Source: Hermatobates lingyangjiaoensis
Taxonomy: Eukaryota > Arthropoda > Insecta > Hemiptera > Hermatobatidae
Length of the DNA stretch: 64,000 nucleotides
Direction of reading: 5' to 3'
NCBI GenBank assembly: GCA_026182355.1
Contig: JAPFBL010000084.1
Coordinates: forward strand, 12,735,001 to 12,799,000
Below the pieces are notes generated by a model. That model was not told where the DNA came from and did not search any database. It worked only from the letters and a program-made list of their open reading frames with translations. Position numbers and translations under genes: made by a program. Below are positions 37,279 through 48,329 of the stretch, in pieces (the first letter of the stretch is position 1; every line of letters begins with the position of its first letter).

Positions 37279-38040
37279 ATTTGGAGTGGCCTACACTCAA
37301 CTTTACTATAAGTAAACATAATATCAAACTCATTAATCAACAACTGATACTTTCTGCTACTTAAATTTAAATCAATATGTATAATTTATTTACATTGGGC
37401 TATATCATTTTATTAATTATAATTATCGTGAATTCAGTGACGAATATGACATCTTATTAAAATTATTAAACTGAGGGCCTGAGACTCATCGGACTAATAC
37501 GCTCCGCTGCAGTAGCTGTCATGCTGTCTATGTCATTGTTAAAACTAAATTTTAAAACTAAAGGATTTTAAGTTCATTAATGACCTTCATAAATATAAAT
37601 AGAGAAGTGTCTCTGACTTCTATTGTTTTAAGTATGATTTGCCAGAAATCTTTGCCCATTCCGTGATAATTGACTCGAATACAGATATAATGTGATCAAG
37701 GGTTTCTATCTCTTCTAGGCAGAAACCTCTCTTATTTTTCTTCGTACTCTTCGTATGATGTCAAATACACCTTTCTTTTGTATTTGTCCCCGAAGGGAAC
37801 TATATCTGACCAACATATAGATCAAACGATTTATCTTTCATTCTATTATTTTTTTGATATTTCATCGCCCATAGAGATCTTCTCATTTTGTAAAATAAAG
37901 AGATAATTAATCAATTTTGATAAAAATGTCTATGTGGAAGATGTTTAATAGTCTTGAATCCTGGAGGGTGCACACATAGTGACAGATCCATTTATCCAAA
38001 CACATGCCTGATTTTATAATATGTTTAAATGAAGGACTGC
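37279..38040 (-). mobile_element. TAR family LINE fragment, 3' end
   Basis: On the minus strand it ends with TTATAGTAAAGTTGAGTGTA and GGCCACTCCAAA (37303 to 37279), the TAR 3' terminus. Upstream on that strand (about 37740-37630) a frame reads GFCLEEIETLDHIISVFESI. This resembles the C-terminal 'C.xC..EEET..H' knuckle found after the RNase H domain in I/R1-type LINE proteins, although the cysteine pattern is incomplete. The upstream limit is unclear. Sequence near 38.0 kb (GTTTAAATGAAGGACTGCTT) has a relative at about 53.27 kb. Confidence 0.4.
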
Positions 38041-38055
38041 TTCCAACTTTTACAA

Positions 38056-38236
38056 ATATATATATATATATATATACATTTTTATATTTTTCATATGAAA
38101 TTCTGTCAGTTGAAATAATTGCTGAACTACGAAATAAATAGTGTATTTCTCTAGATTGTGCACGATTTGTTTGGAATGAAATAAATCATGGGAAGATGAA
38201 AAGCAAAATATTAGCTGAAAAATTGAATTTTTCAAG

Positions 38237-38288
<52 letters not shown>
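38056..38288. repeat. 166-bp segment set inside a (TA)n tract
   Basis: A TA tract (38056-38075) is followed by 166 bp (38076-38241) and another TA tract (to 38288). The 166-bp segment is identical, except for one base, to 40892-41057, where it sits in ordinary sequence without TA flanks. No coding function is evident. Confidence 0.9.
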
Positions 38289-38291
<3 letters not shown>

Positions 38292-38805
38292 GAATAATAA
38301 ATTTAATAAAATAATACGTGTAAGGGTAAAGAAACAAAATTGAATATAAAATGCTAAGTAATAATTCAAAAAAGAGTTAAAAAATAAAAATGATCTAAAG
38401 AAGAGTTTATGAAACTCTCTTTATAAAGATAACAGACTGCTTGCAGAGTTATATAGCAATTCATAGAACTTATAAAGTACTCCACCTTTTTAAAAATTAC
38501 TATAAACAAACAAATTTCTTCTTAAAATTAAATGACAATTACATTTTCAGAGATTGAAAATCACAATCTGTTGAATCGTTCTAAAGTGAATGATAATTAT
38601 GAATAGCACACTGTTCTTATATCTTCAACAGAAAAGAAACATACATTATGTCTAATTTAATGTAATTTAATTTAATCCAATTAAAGTCTATTTAAAATAA
38701 TAAACTAATTATGTTGATAAATTACTTATTTATAATGAATACTGGTTCATGAAATGATATTTTTGTTCTTACTACAGGATAAAATTATTATTAAATTATA
38801 ACGTC
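38289..38805. other. Unassigned AT-rich sequence
   Basis: No recognisable feature. Confidence 0.45.
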
Positions 38806-38807
38806 TT

Positions 38808-39055
38808 CCCTCGCAAATTTTCCTTATATCTCAACCGGTTTTGGAATTCGTCCATCATCAAGAGCATATAGTCCATTCTGTCTTATAGTGTTATTAAAAG
38901 AAGACCGTAATCCACTCAAGGAAGATTGATTATTGTCTTCATGCAACACTATAATGCAGAAGAACATTCAGTGTGCTCTTGAAAATGGACGAGTTCCCAA
39001 AACCATATGAAGAATACGTACCAGGAGAGGTGGTATATTATTATTATAATAATGT
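38808..39055. repeat. P9 terminal units, inverted pair
   Basis: The left part contains TCTCAACCGGTTTTGGAATT and CGTCCATCATCAAGAGC. About 110 bp later, GTGCTCTTGAAAATGGACGA and GTTCCCAAAACCATATGAAG are its inverted relatives. Related pairs lie at 49.5-49.76 and 62.52-62.6 kb. The layout fits diverged PLE termini. Confidence 0.45.
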
Positions 39056-40890
39056 TTCAATTAAATTATTTAAACACTATACTGGAATATTAGTCCTTTA
39101 TTTCAACCATTGTGTGAATTAATTTACTTTTAGTGTCAATAGAGAAACGTGCAAAAAAACTTCCAGAAAATAAGACAACCTATTAAAACAAATTAAAGCA
39201 ATCAATAACCGTTGGAATTTCATTTCGCATGGCTCTAGTACAAAATAAAACAAGTGTTCATTGTTTAATTGGCTATCGTAAATCTACCATTTTATGTTTT
39301 TTTAATTACTGTGTTCTGTAAATTATGAGCGGTTACAAGATTAATTCCAAAGAAAGTAGTCATTTATATTTTTGTTCTTTGACGTCGCGTTTATGTTTAA
39401 ATATTTCTGCATTTAAAATCCAATTAAATGTAATTATAAAATAACAAAACTTTAATTATGATAAATTTAAAAATTTTGTTATTTCTATCATATTTAATTT
39501 ATTCTACACTAGTTCGTAAATGATGCTAAAGTGGTTATCAATTTCTGTTATTGAAAAATGACGAACAGTAAAAATGCATAATAATTTATTAAATATATAT
39601 TGTTGTTACAAAGATTTTTGCAACATTACTTTACTCAGTTCTAGCTGAATAAGTTAATTCAACGAAATGTAGTAAAAGAATAATGAAAACTAATGGTAAG
39701 CTAATCTCATTTATTCAAACAAGATGTACAGAATAAATATATGTCAACAATCAACCCTATTATACATCAGAGGTTAAAGGAAATTTTGATTTAGTTTGTT
39801 GCATTTGGACACAAATATGTCAAAACGCATCAACAAAATTAAATATTATCACCTCATTCCAAAATCAGGAGTCTGCTTGGAGCATAAGACAAAATAATTA
39901 AAAATGCATTGGTATTTGTACATTTACAAATTAATTTTGAATTAATTAGTAATTCAAAAGAATACACCGACATTGCCATTTATCCGCTATCATCTCTAGT
40001 TCCTGTTAATTACAGCTTTCAAAGCGAAGCAAATATTTTTCAACAAAATCAAACATTAATTACTGGAATTTCTTTAAAAATAAATAATCCAATTAAACTT
40101 AATTAAAATGTTGAATATAGTTGCGAATTTTGCAAGAATTACTTCAAAAGTTAATTTAAGCTTTTTTTAATCAACAAACTTCAAAAATTAGACAAAATAT
40201 TTCGTGTAACGTCAAAATGGGTTTTCAGTTTATCAAAAATGGTCTTACGGTTGTATCAAAGATGTTACACATTTATTAAATTAAAATGCAAGTAGCATAT
40301 AATAGGGAAAAAAATATAGCTAACCCTACATCCAGATAGCCTTGTGAATTCCATTGACTAGCCTGCAAAGTTTGATGGAACACCAGGGATTTGATAAAAT
40401 TGGTGACATTTTAAAGAGAATAGAGTTTAGTTTAGAAGAGAATAGTCAGATAGGAGTAGCCTGACTGGCCCATTGAATGTCTTAGTAAATTATGCCACAG
40501 GAACAGCTTGTACTGAACTTCCAACAGCATTTGCAAGAGGGCTAGGTCTTTTTAAAGTTAGTCTTCTTTAGATGTCATAGAGCAGTAGGTTTAAGGTAAG
40601 ACTGAATAGGAAAACAACTTGCAAGAATGACTTTTTTGCATTGAAAAAAATGATCTCAAAAAATTTGATTTATTGGTTTTCAAGTCATTTATTTAAGACT
40701 CAATGCGGAATGCTACATTCAAAGTTACACAAACTGTGTTTATCCTATCAATACAAAGCAGGCATTATATTGATCATCACAAATCACCTTGAGTTAAAAT
40801 TTTTCTACAGTTTTAGTTTATTTGAATTATAGGAATAAAATATCTTAAAAAATTCTGATTACAAATCTTAAGAAATATATCCCAATGTTA
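39056..40890. other. Unassigned AT-rich sequence
   Basis: No gene or repeat end recognised. Short frames of 60-65 codons in this interval have AT-driven compositions. Confidence 0.45.
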
Positions 40891-40891
40891 A

Positions 40892-41057
40892 ACATTTTTG
40901 TATTTTTCATATGAAATTCTGTCAGTTGAAATAATTGCTGAACTACGAAATAAATAGTGTATTTCTCTAGATTGTGCACGATTTGTTTGGAATGAAATAA
41001 ATCATGGGAAGATGAAAAGCAAAATATTAGCTGAAAAATTGAATTTTTCAAGTATTA
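40892..41057. repeat. Second copy of the 166-bp segment
   Basis: It differs from 38076-38241 at one position. Here the flanks are not TA microsatellites, so this may be the source copy. Confidence 0.9.
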
Positions 41058-42235
41058 ACTATCAAACACAAGTTACTTTGAAAATGAGTGGGAAAATATA
41101 AAGAGCTGCATGACGACAGGGCTCCCCTACAGATGTAGAGGCGATGCAGAGAGCGGGAGAGGCTACTCATGATGTCTCTGATATTGCAGCAGTAGTTTCG
41201 GAATAATGAGTTCTTGGCTTAGTACATTAACGGTATTGAACTTATCATATTGACACTACCTTGTGAAATCACCCAACTACTGGCAATGGGCCGTCATACT
41301 CCGGACTGACAAGCAACAAAGATTTGACTTCCTATCACACGATGTGCATGCACACAGGTGTTTCTTCAATTTCTCGTCTTCTCAGAAAATTCCTAGAAAA
41401 AAAATCTCTAAACACAGGATTTAAACTGTTCTTTAGTAATCTGTAATTTTTGAAATGTGATATTCCTAGGACAAGTGAATTTGGGTCGAACTTTTGTCGA
41501 ATTATGAAAAAATGTCCTTCGTTAATGATCTTTGAAGAATGATTCATCAGATCAGATTATTAAAAGAGATGCTCCTTACTGCTGTAAATTTGTAAGGAAC
41601 TTACAAACATAAACAATACAACACAGTTTTCTTTTGTTAATTTATAAGCATGCATATTATTATGATACAATAATGGCATACTCCATTAAAGCTAACATTT
41701 AGTTTTGTAGTATGATTTATAATGGTTTTAAAACTTTTTGTAAAGTTTTGAGCACTAAAAATATTGTAATCGCAAGTTACTTCATGTACGAGTTATCTGA
41801 GCCAACTTTATATTAATTATGTTATAAGATTGACTAAACGCGAAAAAAGTTTTAATTTAAAGAAAATTATAATTGTATGATTATATTGTAAAAATAAGAA
41901 ATATTGTACAAAACGTGTAATTAGTACATATAATACAATGTGGAACACGCTGCAATAAAATAATAAAAGTAAACAAAATTGTTTTTAATGCAACATATAG
42001 TCTAAATTGGTGGTATCCTAGCATACTTCTTTCAAGTTTGTATAATATTACTCTCATTTAAATATGATCATTTAATTAACTTTAATGTAAATATTTTTAG
42101 AAAGGATATTTTTTTGAAATAGTATAGAATGGAAATCTAGAGGATTTTTAAATAAATAATGATATTAAAAATATTATTTATATTTAATAATATTTATAAT
42201 ATTAATATTATTTATTTAATATCAATTATAATACA
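41058..42235. other. Unassigned sequence
   Basis: A 70-codon minus-strand frame (41335-41547) has no recognisable motif. The rest is AT-rich, with an AT-only stretch at about 42160-42230. Confidence 0.4.
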
Positions 42236-42560
42236 ACTTACCACATAGGGTGGGTTTTGAACTGTCAGGGCAGTTAACCTTTTCATTTCAAGACATCAGT
42301 AATGTTTTCTGATAGAGCGTCTAACCGAAAGGTGGAGTGATTCATGCCTTGTTATAAACGGTCAATCCTGGCAGCACACGCAAAACTGACAGTTCCGGTT
42401 GAACGACTTCCGCCTCCTCCCCTAACATCACATACTTATGTGTTACTTCCGCAGAAACTCGACCGAATACAATTAAAAAGACTGGAAAACTTCAAAATTT
42501 GTAAAATTTGTAAGATCATTGATAGCAAACCACAGCAATGGACCTCTGATTAAAAGAAAC
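42236..42560. other. GC-richer island of unknown origin
   Basis: A 69-codon plus-strand frame (42344-42553) includes VERLPPPPLTSHTYVLLPQK. Its base composition differs from the flanks. No family is recognised, so it could be a repeat fragment or a decayed exon. Confidence 0.25.
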
Positions 42561-42869
42561 TCAATTACACGACCCATCAGAAAACCGATTAAACAAACAA
42601 TGACCCTTATCCAAAACAAATTAAGAAAGTGACATGTAAATTAACAGGGACTTAAGAAATGACCTTTACCAGCTTATCGTACACTCCACAGAATCGTAAT
42701 AATCTACTAACAAAGTAAACATTTCTCTGCAGAAAGAGGTATATCTTGTTATGATATTATAACTAAAGATAGGTTGAAAAAAGCTCGCAAATGATACAAA
42801 TAAGTTGACTAATCCTTAACTTGAAGATAGGGAATTCAAAGTTTATCCTAAAAACAAATCGTACGCTTC

Positions 42870-43560
42870 TCTTCTAGATAGAGATTATTGAATCATGTAG
42901 AAATGAGATCGGAATGAGGAAGGGAGAATTAACATATATTGATTGCACGAGATTGATAATTGGATTCAGAGTTGGTCCAGGGAGATAATGGCGGAGATGG
43001 AGGAGCCAGGGAGATTGAAGATAGGGAATGATGTGCAGACAGCATAAATACAAGTGGGGCAATGGCAGGAGGAGAGGGGAAGGTAAGAATTGTGGTGCGG
43101 AGAGGGGAGTCAGTGGAAGCACGGCCATTGTTTTATTTCAGTAATTTGTAGATAGATTAGGTAGGTATGGCGGGTAACTCACGCACCGACCTCCAGCTTA
43201 GGTAGCTATGGCCGGGTCTCACGTACTCTTCGCCGAGATAAAAGGTAGCCATGCACGTTTCACAACGCCTCTGCACGACTCACCGCCACGCACCTTTCTC
43301 TCAATCAAGCTCAACATTTCTTCCACTTTTACAGCTACCCTTCCCCTCTAGCACACTATTAACTCCAGCTAAGTTCAAAATAACTTCCACTCTAACTCTA
43401 CACTTACTCTTCCAGCATACCTATTTATTTTCTAGTTATATCATCGCAACAGTTGCTCCACGCTTACGAACATTTTCCCCACCGCACAGATTTTTCAGGA
43501 GTCTTCCAAACGGGAATCTGAGCTCAGAACTTTCATAACACCATTGAAGTCAGAGTCAAA
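42870..43560. other. Strand-asymmetric GC-richer island
   Basis: The first half (42870-43125) is strongly purine-rich on the plus strand. After about 43140 the composition becomes C-rich. An 84-codon minus frame and a 95-codon plus frame are mostly proline, leucine and serine, with no known motif. At 43220-43260, GCCGAGATAAAAGGTAGCCA looks superficially like a core promoter or LTR TATA region. Nothing else supports an LTR. Confidence 0.3.
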
Positions 43561-43970
43561 GAAACGAGAAATTCAACTCAGTTATTTTTTTAAAAAAAAA
43601 ACTATTATATATATATAGTGTCACAAAAGTTGCAATCCCTTATATGAAATGCATAAAAAATACTCCAAAATCAAAATATGCCTAGAATCAACAAGGAAGG
43701 CCTAACTTTATTGGTATTCGTCAGTTTTTAACTGCCTTCGTGTTCTACATCTGAAAGATCATGCATCTGTTCTCTTTACCTCTTCTCCAACCACACTTTA
43801 ACTCTTAGGCGTTACATACTAAAGCAGAGCTGAGTTATTAATCGCTTATACCATTGCTCAATGAAAAATTTCTTCTTGTATTCTGTCAAACTATATCTGC
43901 ACCAGTAGAGGGATATTCCTTGCCAATTGTGATAGTATCAGATAGTAAATGTGGGTAGTCAAATCCTCGT
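43561..43970. other. Unassigned sequence
   Basis: It includes a short TA run near 43605. Nothing else was recognised. Confidence 0.4.
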
Positions 43971-44195
43971 TCAAGGTTCTGAAACTGATAACGCAAAATG
44001 TGCTACAAATGGAGACAAATGAGACGATAATTCTCTTAAAACTTGCACTGAAATACACTTTGGGCTAAATCTTGTTACCATGCAAACTTTATACAATGCT
44101 GCTCTAATCCCAATGGGAAGATGAACAATGGAATGATCACAAAGTAAGTTGGTGACACCACGGATATTATTTATTACTGTTTCACAGAATCCCAA
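43971..44195 (-). CDS. Unidentified 74-codon open frame, possible exon or pseudogene remnant
   Basis: The minus-strand frame reads MGFCETVINNIRGVTNLLCD, then HSIVHLPIGIRAALYKVCMV, and later SPKCISVQVLRELSSHLSPF. The residue mix is unlike the Lys/Asn/Ile/Tyr-rich noise of neighbouring frames, with balanced hydrophobic and polar residues and several Arg, Val and Ser. I do not recognise the family. A pyrimidine-rich stretch ending in AAACAG lies just inside the 5' end, so a splice acceptor there is conceivable, with translation entering in the same frame. Stop codons follow at about 43970. It could be an exon of an unseen gene, an old transposon piece, or chance. Confidence 0.25.
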   Translation of the reverse strand: MGFCETVINNIRGVTNLLCDHSIVHLPIGIRAALYKVCMVTRFSPKCISVQVLRELSSHLSPFVAHFALSVSEP

Positions 44196-46335
44196 TTAAT
44201 AGAAATAGGATAAGAAGTACAAATAGGTTATGTAACTACCAGCTCTAGCTGTAAGTATGAACTGTGATGATTTTTAAAGGTCGATGGACTCATCATAATA
44301 GTCAAGACAGAGAGAGTGATCTAATGCAAGCTGGCTGCCTTAGAACAATAGAACATTTTCTCAAGGAATCAGAAAATAATATTCTACTTGTATCATTGAC
44401 TTATATGCCAAAATAACGAGAGCATATGAGGTGTTAGTCATCAATCTGTTTACCATCAATAATTTCAACTCTCCATCAGCATTCTTTTAACCAAAAGTAT
44501 TCAATATTGTTATATGATAAAAAAAAGCAGCGTTCTTTGAAGAAATAATGAAAATAAACCACTGAACAGAAAGACCTAGTATAAATATCTTTTTGTTTCT
44601 GTGGTATGGTAGTATTAAATGTTTGATTTGTAATAAAACATTGCTTATTTACTCATTTGTTTAATGCACTAAATGCAAAAATGAATTATTAATATGCATT
44701 AAACATTAGGAAGACCTTTAAAATAGAAAATAAGCATTAGAAAAATCCTTTCAAATAGGGAAATATAAAGCTATTATATTAAGCTATATAATATGCTAAT
44801 ATAATTAGATCTTTTGAATCAAAATACTTTAAGAATAGTGATAATTACTAGAAATATTTTGCAAACTATGATCAATTTCAATTAATTAATGGAAGATAAT
44901 CTATGTTAAAAGTATAAATTTAACTTCATTGAGTAATGAAAATCATTTAAATAATGAATAATGAATAAGTCAATAACTTGAATCTTTTAACATTGAATGT
45001 AGATAGAGGGGAAAGGCAGTTAGACTTTTATCAAATCAGCTCTCGGTATCCCTGGTGTCATTCATCAAAATACTCCTACAATTTAAAATACATACTTAAT
45101 CTGTGTCCACTATATGTTTCAGTTATAAATACAAAGCAGAGCCAATCATTTACCCTAAAATAATCTCTTATTAATGCTTAAAAGAGTACTACCAAATAGT
45201 TTTCCAAATTATACATCGAACTTAATAAAAAAAATGGAATGTGTTGTTATTAACTCATTGTTAATACTTCACAGTTTTCATCTATAAAAAAGGTTAGTAT
45301 TCATGCATAAAGTAGTTTTTTTTTATTGTTAGTAAATCATTTTCAAAATCGTGACCAGTTGATCGAACGATGAGGCACGATAAAGCTGGGAGTTGGTTTT
45401 TGTCTTCCTCTCCAACTGAAATACAAGTCAGCAGAAGGGAATTTCAATCTTGAGTTCATCATCGGTGCCCAGAGCATTCCTAAATAAAAGACCTCCAAAA
45501 TGAAGACGTCAAATTAAAACCAATGAACTAACCATTTATAAAGCGTTATCTTTTCAGATTTTCGAAGTGATTAATTCATTGACCAAGTTACCTGCTACAG
45601 CAGGCGTAAATATATCCATCTTAACAATACCAATTCTTCCTTTTACAAACTTGATTTATTGAGAATTTCTTATTTACAAATTTATTAAAAAAAGAAGTAA
45701 ATATAAAAAATTCACATTATTTTTTTTCATAACATATTTTATTACATTCTCAGAAAAAAATAGAAAAAAAGAAGTAAGTATTTAATAAATACATAAAAGA
45801 TAATATGTTATATTATTACATATATAATATGTAGTAGTATGTAAGTAATATGTTTTTTTTAAATAATTCCATTGAATTAAATATTGAAGTAAAAAAAACA
45901 TTGGCATTATATATGAAAATATTAAAATTAAAAAATATGAATTTTTATAGGAGTGAATTGCTCTATGGAACATACGTACTTTATATTATCAGAAGTAATA
46001 ATAAGACAATGATTAAAATTCATTTGAGATACAGTTTTTGAAAGTGTTCTTTATCGTATAAAGAAAACCCTTAATGATTGCCTTATAGAGACACTTGAGA
46101 AGCTGTTACTCCAGAGTTGGTAACCATCACACCAGTGTCATGGGGAAATAAAATATGTAACTACTTAAAAAAACAGTTTACTAAAAATAACTCTTAATTC
46201 TCATATATCGAATACATAACGACTAATAACTACTTTTCTATTCTAAATGGAGTTAACATTTCTTATCGAGAAAAAAAAAATATTTCCACAAGTATTAAAA
46301 TTTAACTAATAAGAGTTTGACTTTAGATTAATAGA
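44196..46335. other. Unassigned AT-rich sequence
   Basis: No recognisable gene. The interval includes an AT-dense stretch at 45650-45860. Confidence 0.45.
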
Positions 46336-46338
46336 TTA

Positions 46339-46452
46339 CAATAGATCAGGGTTGCTCAATACGTCGATCGCGATCTACCAGTCGATCGCGAGGCCAATAG
46401 TGGTAGATCGCATACAACTTTGAAAAAAAAAAGTTCCCGGGTGACAGTCAGC

Positions 46453-46527
<75 letters not shown>

Positions 46528-46978
46528 CTCTATCTGTGGTGTGTATGTGTGTGTGTGTGTGTGTGTTTTGATCCTCCTACAAAGCTTCTGTCTTTGAGCA
46601 CAATGCAAAGCTACAAAAAACAGCTGTATTATTATTTTATTTTATTGTTTTTATTTATTTATTTTTAATTATTATTATTATAAATTGTCAATGTATTGTT
46701 ATTATTATTATTATTATTGGGAGCCCAGCACAATGTGCGTAAATGCATTTCACCTCCTTAACCAAAAAAAAAAAAATATTATTATTATTATATGGTAATC
46801 ACAAAAACATGTTGAGAGCTTATTTTGGTGCAATATTGGCTCATGTGGTAATGCAAGGTAAGAATGTTCAATAAATTTTAAAATAACATACGCTTTTATG
46901 GGTCGGTAGATCATTTTGACTTGGTCATTTTATAAGTAGCTCACATACTGAAAAAGTGTGAGCACCCTTGCAATAGAT
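46339..46978. mobile_element. Non-autonomous hAT element (MITE) with 8-bp target-site duplication
   Basis: The element occupies 46347-46970, 624 bp. Its ends are CAGGGTTGCTCA and, read inward from the right, CAAGGGTGCTCA, matching at 10 of 12 positions. The flanks are perfect 8-bp duplications, CAATAGAT (46339-46346 and 46971-46978), the size typical of hAT transposons. The subterminal sequence is rich in CGATCGCGATCTACC-type motifs that repeat and partly invert. The interior has no transposase and is mostly microsatellite: (CT)n, (TATC)n, (GT)n and then (ATT)n. It depends on an autonomous hAT for movement. The intact duplication suggests a fairly recent insertion. Confidence 0.88.
46457..46565 (+). 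repeat. Compound (CT)n (TATC)n (GT)n microsatellite
   Basis: Three successive simple repeats lie inside the hAT element, followed further right by ATT repeats at about 46628-46790. Confidence 0.95.
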
Positions 46979-47365
46979 GTTACTGGAAATAAAGATAAAC
47001 AGCTGTAAGTAGTAAACAGTAAACATACTGTAAGTAGTATGAAGTAATATCCTCAAATGGCGATCACGAGGAAATGGCCAAAAATTACCAATAACATTCG
47101 TAACTGTTTATAGCAGACAATGAGTTAATTGTAAAACCAACATTGATATCAGGAGCTGGCTGTTTCTAATAGAAGGATACTCATAAGCTGTAAGGTCATT
47201 TATACACCACATAACCTGGTTTACTCGACATGAGAAGTTCTAAAAGTACCAGGGATGATGAAGCTACCAAGGAGGCTAACTACCAAAAGGAGACACTCAA
47301 GCTGTAAGGCCTTTTTTGTATCCCATAACCAGTAGACTACCTGCCTACCGAAGACATGGTTTGGT
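46979..47365. other. Unassigned sequence
   Basis: It contains the near-duplicate phrases AAGCTGTAAGGTCATTTATA and AAGCTGTAAGGCCTTTTTTG (about 47186 and 47299), suggesting a small diverged direct repeat. Nothing coding was found. Confidence 0.4.
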
Positions 47366-47369
47366 TAGA

Positions 47370-47652
47370 CCACTTGTTTTAGTTGAAAGATCCTAGTCAC
47401 ATTTCTGAATTTTTTACTTGGTTTAGATGTTTATATATATAAATATACAAAGATTTCACATAAACACGTGAAATAACAATCAATAATCAAACCAAAATAA
47501 GAAATGGGAAAACAAGACTAAGATCTTTCAACAGTAACAAGCAGTCTTCGTCAGAGTCAAAAACCCAACGATTGGGTTTTTGACTCTGACGAAGACCGCT
47601 TGTTACGGTTGAAAGATCTTAGTCTTCTTTTCCCATTTCTTATTGTGGTTTG

Positions 47653-47655
<3 letters not shown>
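47370..47655. repeat. P1 terminal units, near-perfect palindrome
   Basis: The left half begins TTTCACATAAACACGTGAAA at about 47454 and runs to ACCCAACG. The right half is the inverted copy from GTTTTTGACTCTGACGAAGA to TTATTGTGGTTTGATCA, followed by (TA)n. The core motifs CTGACGA and GAAA recur. A P1 scrap precedes it at 47365-47430. Confidence 0.6.

Positions 47656-47690
<35 letters not shown>
47656..47690. repeat. (TA)n microsatellite
   Basis: Pure TA tract between P1 and P2 units. Confidence 0.95.
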
Positions 47691-47696
47691 ATCAGC

Positions 47697-47841
47697 GGAC
47701 TTTTTTAAATAAAATAAATTCAAAACGAAGGAAACAGACAGAAAGACACAGACATAACTCACATCGAAATATCGATGTGAGTTATGTCTGTGTCTTTCTG
47801 TGTGTTTCCTTCGTTTTGAATTTATATATATATATATATAC
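47697..47841. repeat. P2 short palindrome and (TA)n
   Basis: Arms containing AAATTCAAAACGAAGGAAAC and its complement meet around ACTCACATCGAAATATCGATG. The CTGATGA half of the core is missing on both sides. A TA tract follows at 47823-47841. Confidence 0.6.
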
Positions 47842-48038
47842 TTTTTCGATGAAAATACGATCCGAAATGGACAAATGGACGGGTCTCCAACCATCTCTGT
47901 ACCAGTGCGCTTGGTTTCCCTCTCTTATCTCTCCTGAAGACGGTTCAACCGAAAATTAGAGATTGTAAGTATGTGTTTTTAATTTCTCTATGCTTTTTAT
48001 GTACATTGAACTGTATATATATATATATATATATATTC
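47842..48038 (+). repeat. P3 terminal unit and (TA)n
   Basis: It starts CTTTTTCGATGAAAATACGA and includes CTCCTGAAGACGGTTCAACC, then GAAAATTAG. CTGAAGA plus a GGTT/AACC-type hairpin plus GAAA again gives a hammerhead-like layout. It ends at a TA tract (48014-48038). Confidence 0.55.
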
Positions 48039-48064
48039 ACTTAATAAACAAAAAAATGATCCAA

Positions 48065-48259
48065 ACTGGACACAATACGAGTTCAAAATCGAGGAAGAGT
48101 AACACATAGAGTAAAGAAAATTTGGGTTCCTTGTTGTTGCATCTACAACGTGCTTGGTCTCCCTTTCTCTTTTTTTCCTGAAGACGGATCGCCCAAAAAT
48201 TTGAGTTTGTAAGTGTGTTTCTTTACTCTGTGTGTTACTCTTTTTTCGTTTTTGAACTC

Positions 48260-48260
<1 letters not shown>
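48065..48260. repeat. P4 terminal units, inverted pair
   Basis: ACGAGTTCAAAATCGAGGAA is at the left and its complement at the right. The plus strand carries CCTGAAGACGGATCGCCCAA. It is related to the unit at 10.1 kb. Confidence 0.6.

Positions 48261-48329
<69 letters not shown>
48261..48329. repeat. (TA)n (GT)n microsatellite
   Basis: About 49 bp of TA followed by about 20 bp of GT. Confidence 0.97.

Noticed and set aside
38050..41051. Two similar minus-strand frames, 61 and 68 codons
   Set aside because: Their similarity comes from the 166-bp duplication, and one copy runs into TA repeats. Two nearly identical copies cannot show selection on protein.
43220..43260. Possible LTR or core promoter (GATAAAAGG)
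   Set aside because: No second LTR, primer-binding site, polypurine tract or retroviral-type protein was found nearby.
48261..48329. Left-handed DNA or regulatory role for TA/GT tract
   Set aside because: Such tracts are too frequent here for any one to be singled out without functional data.
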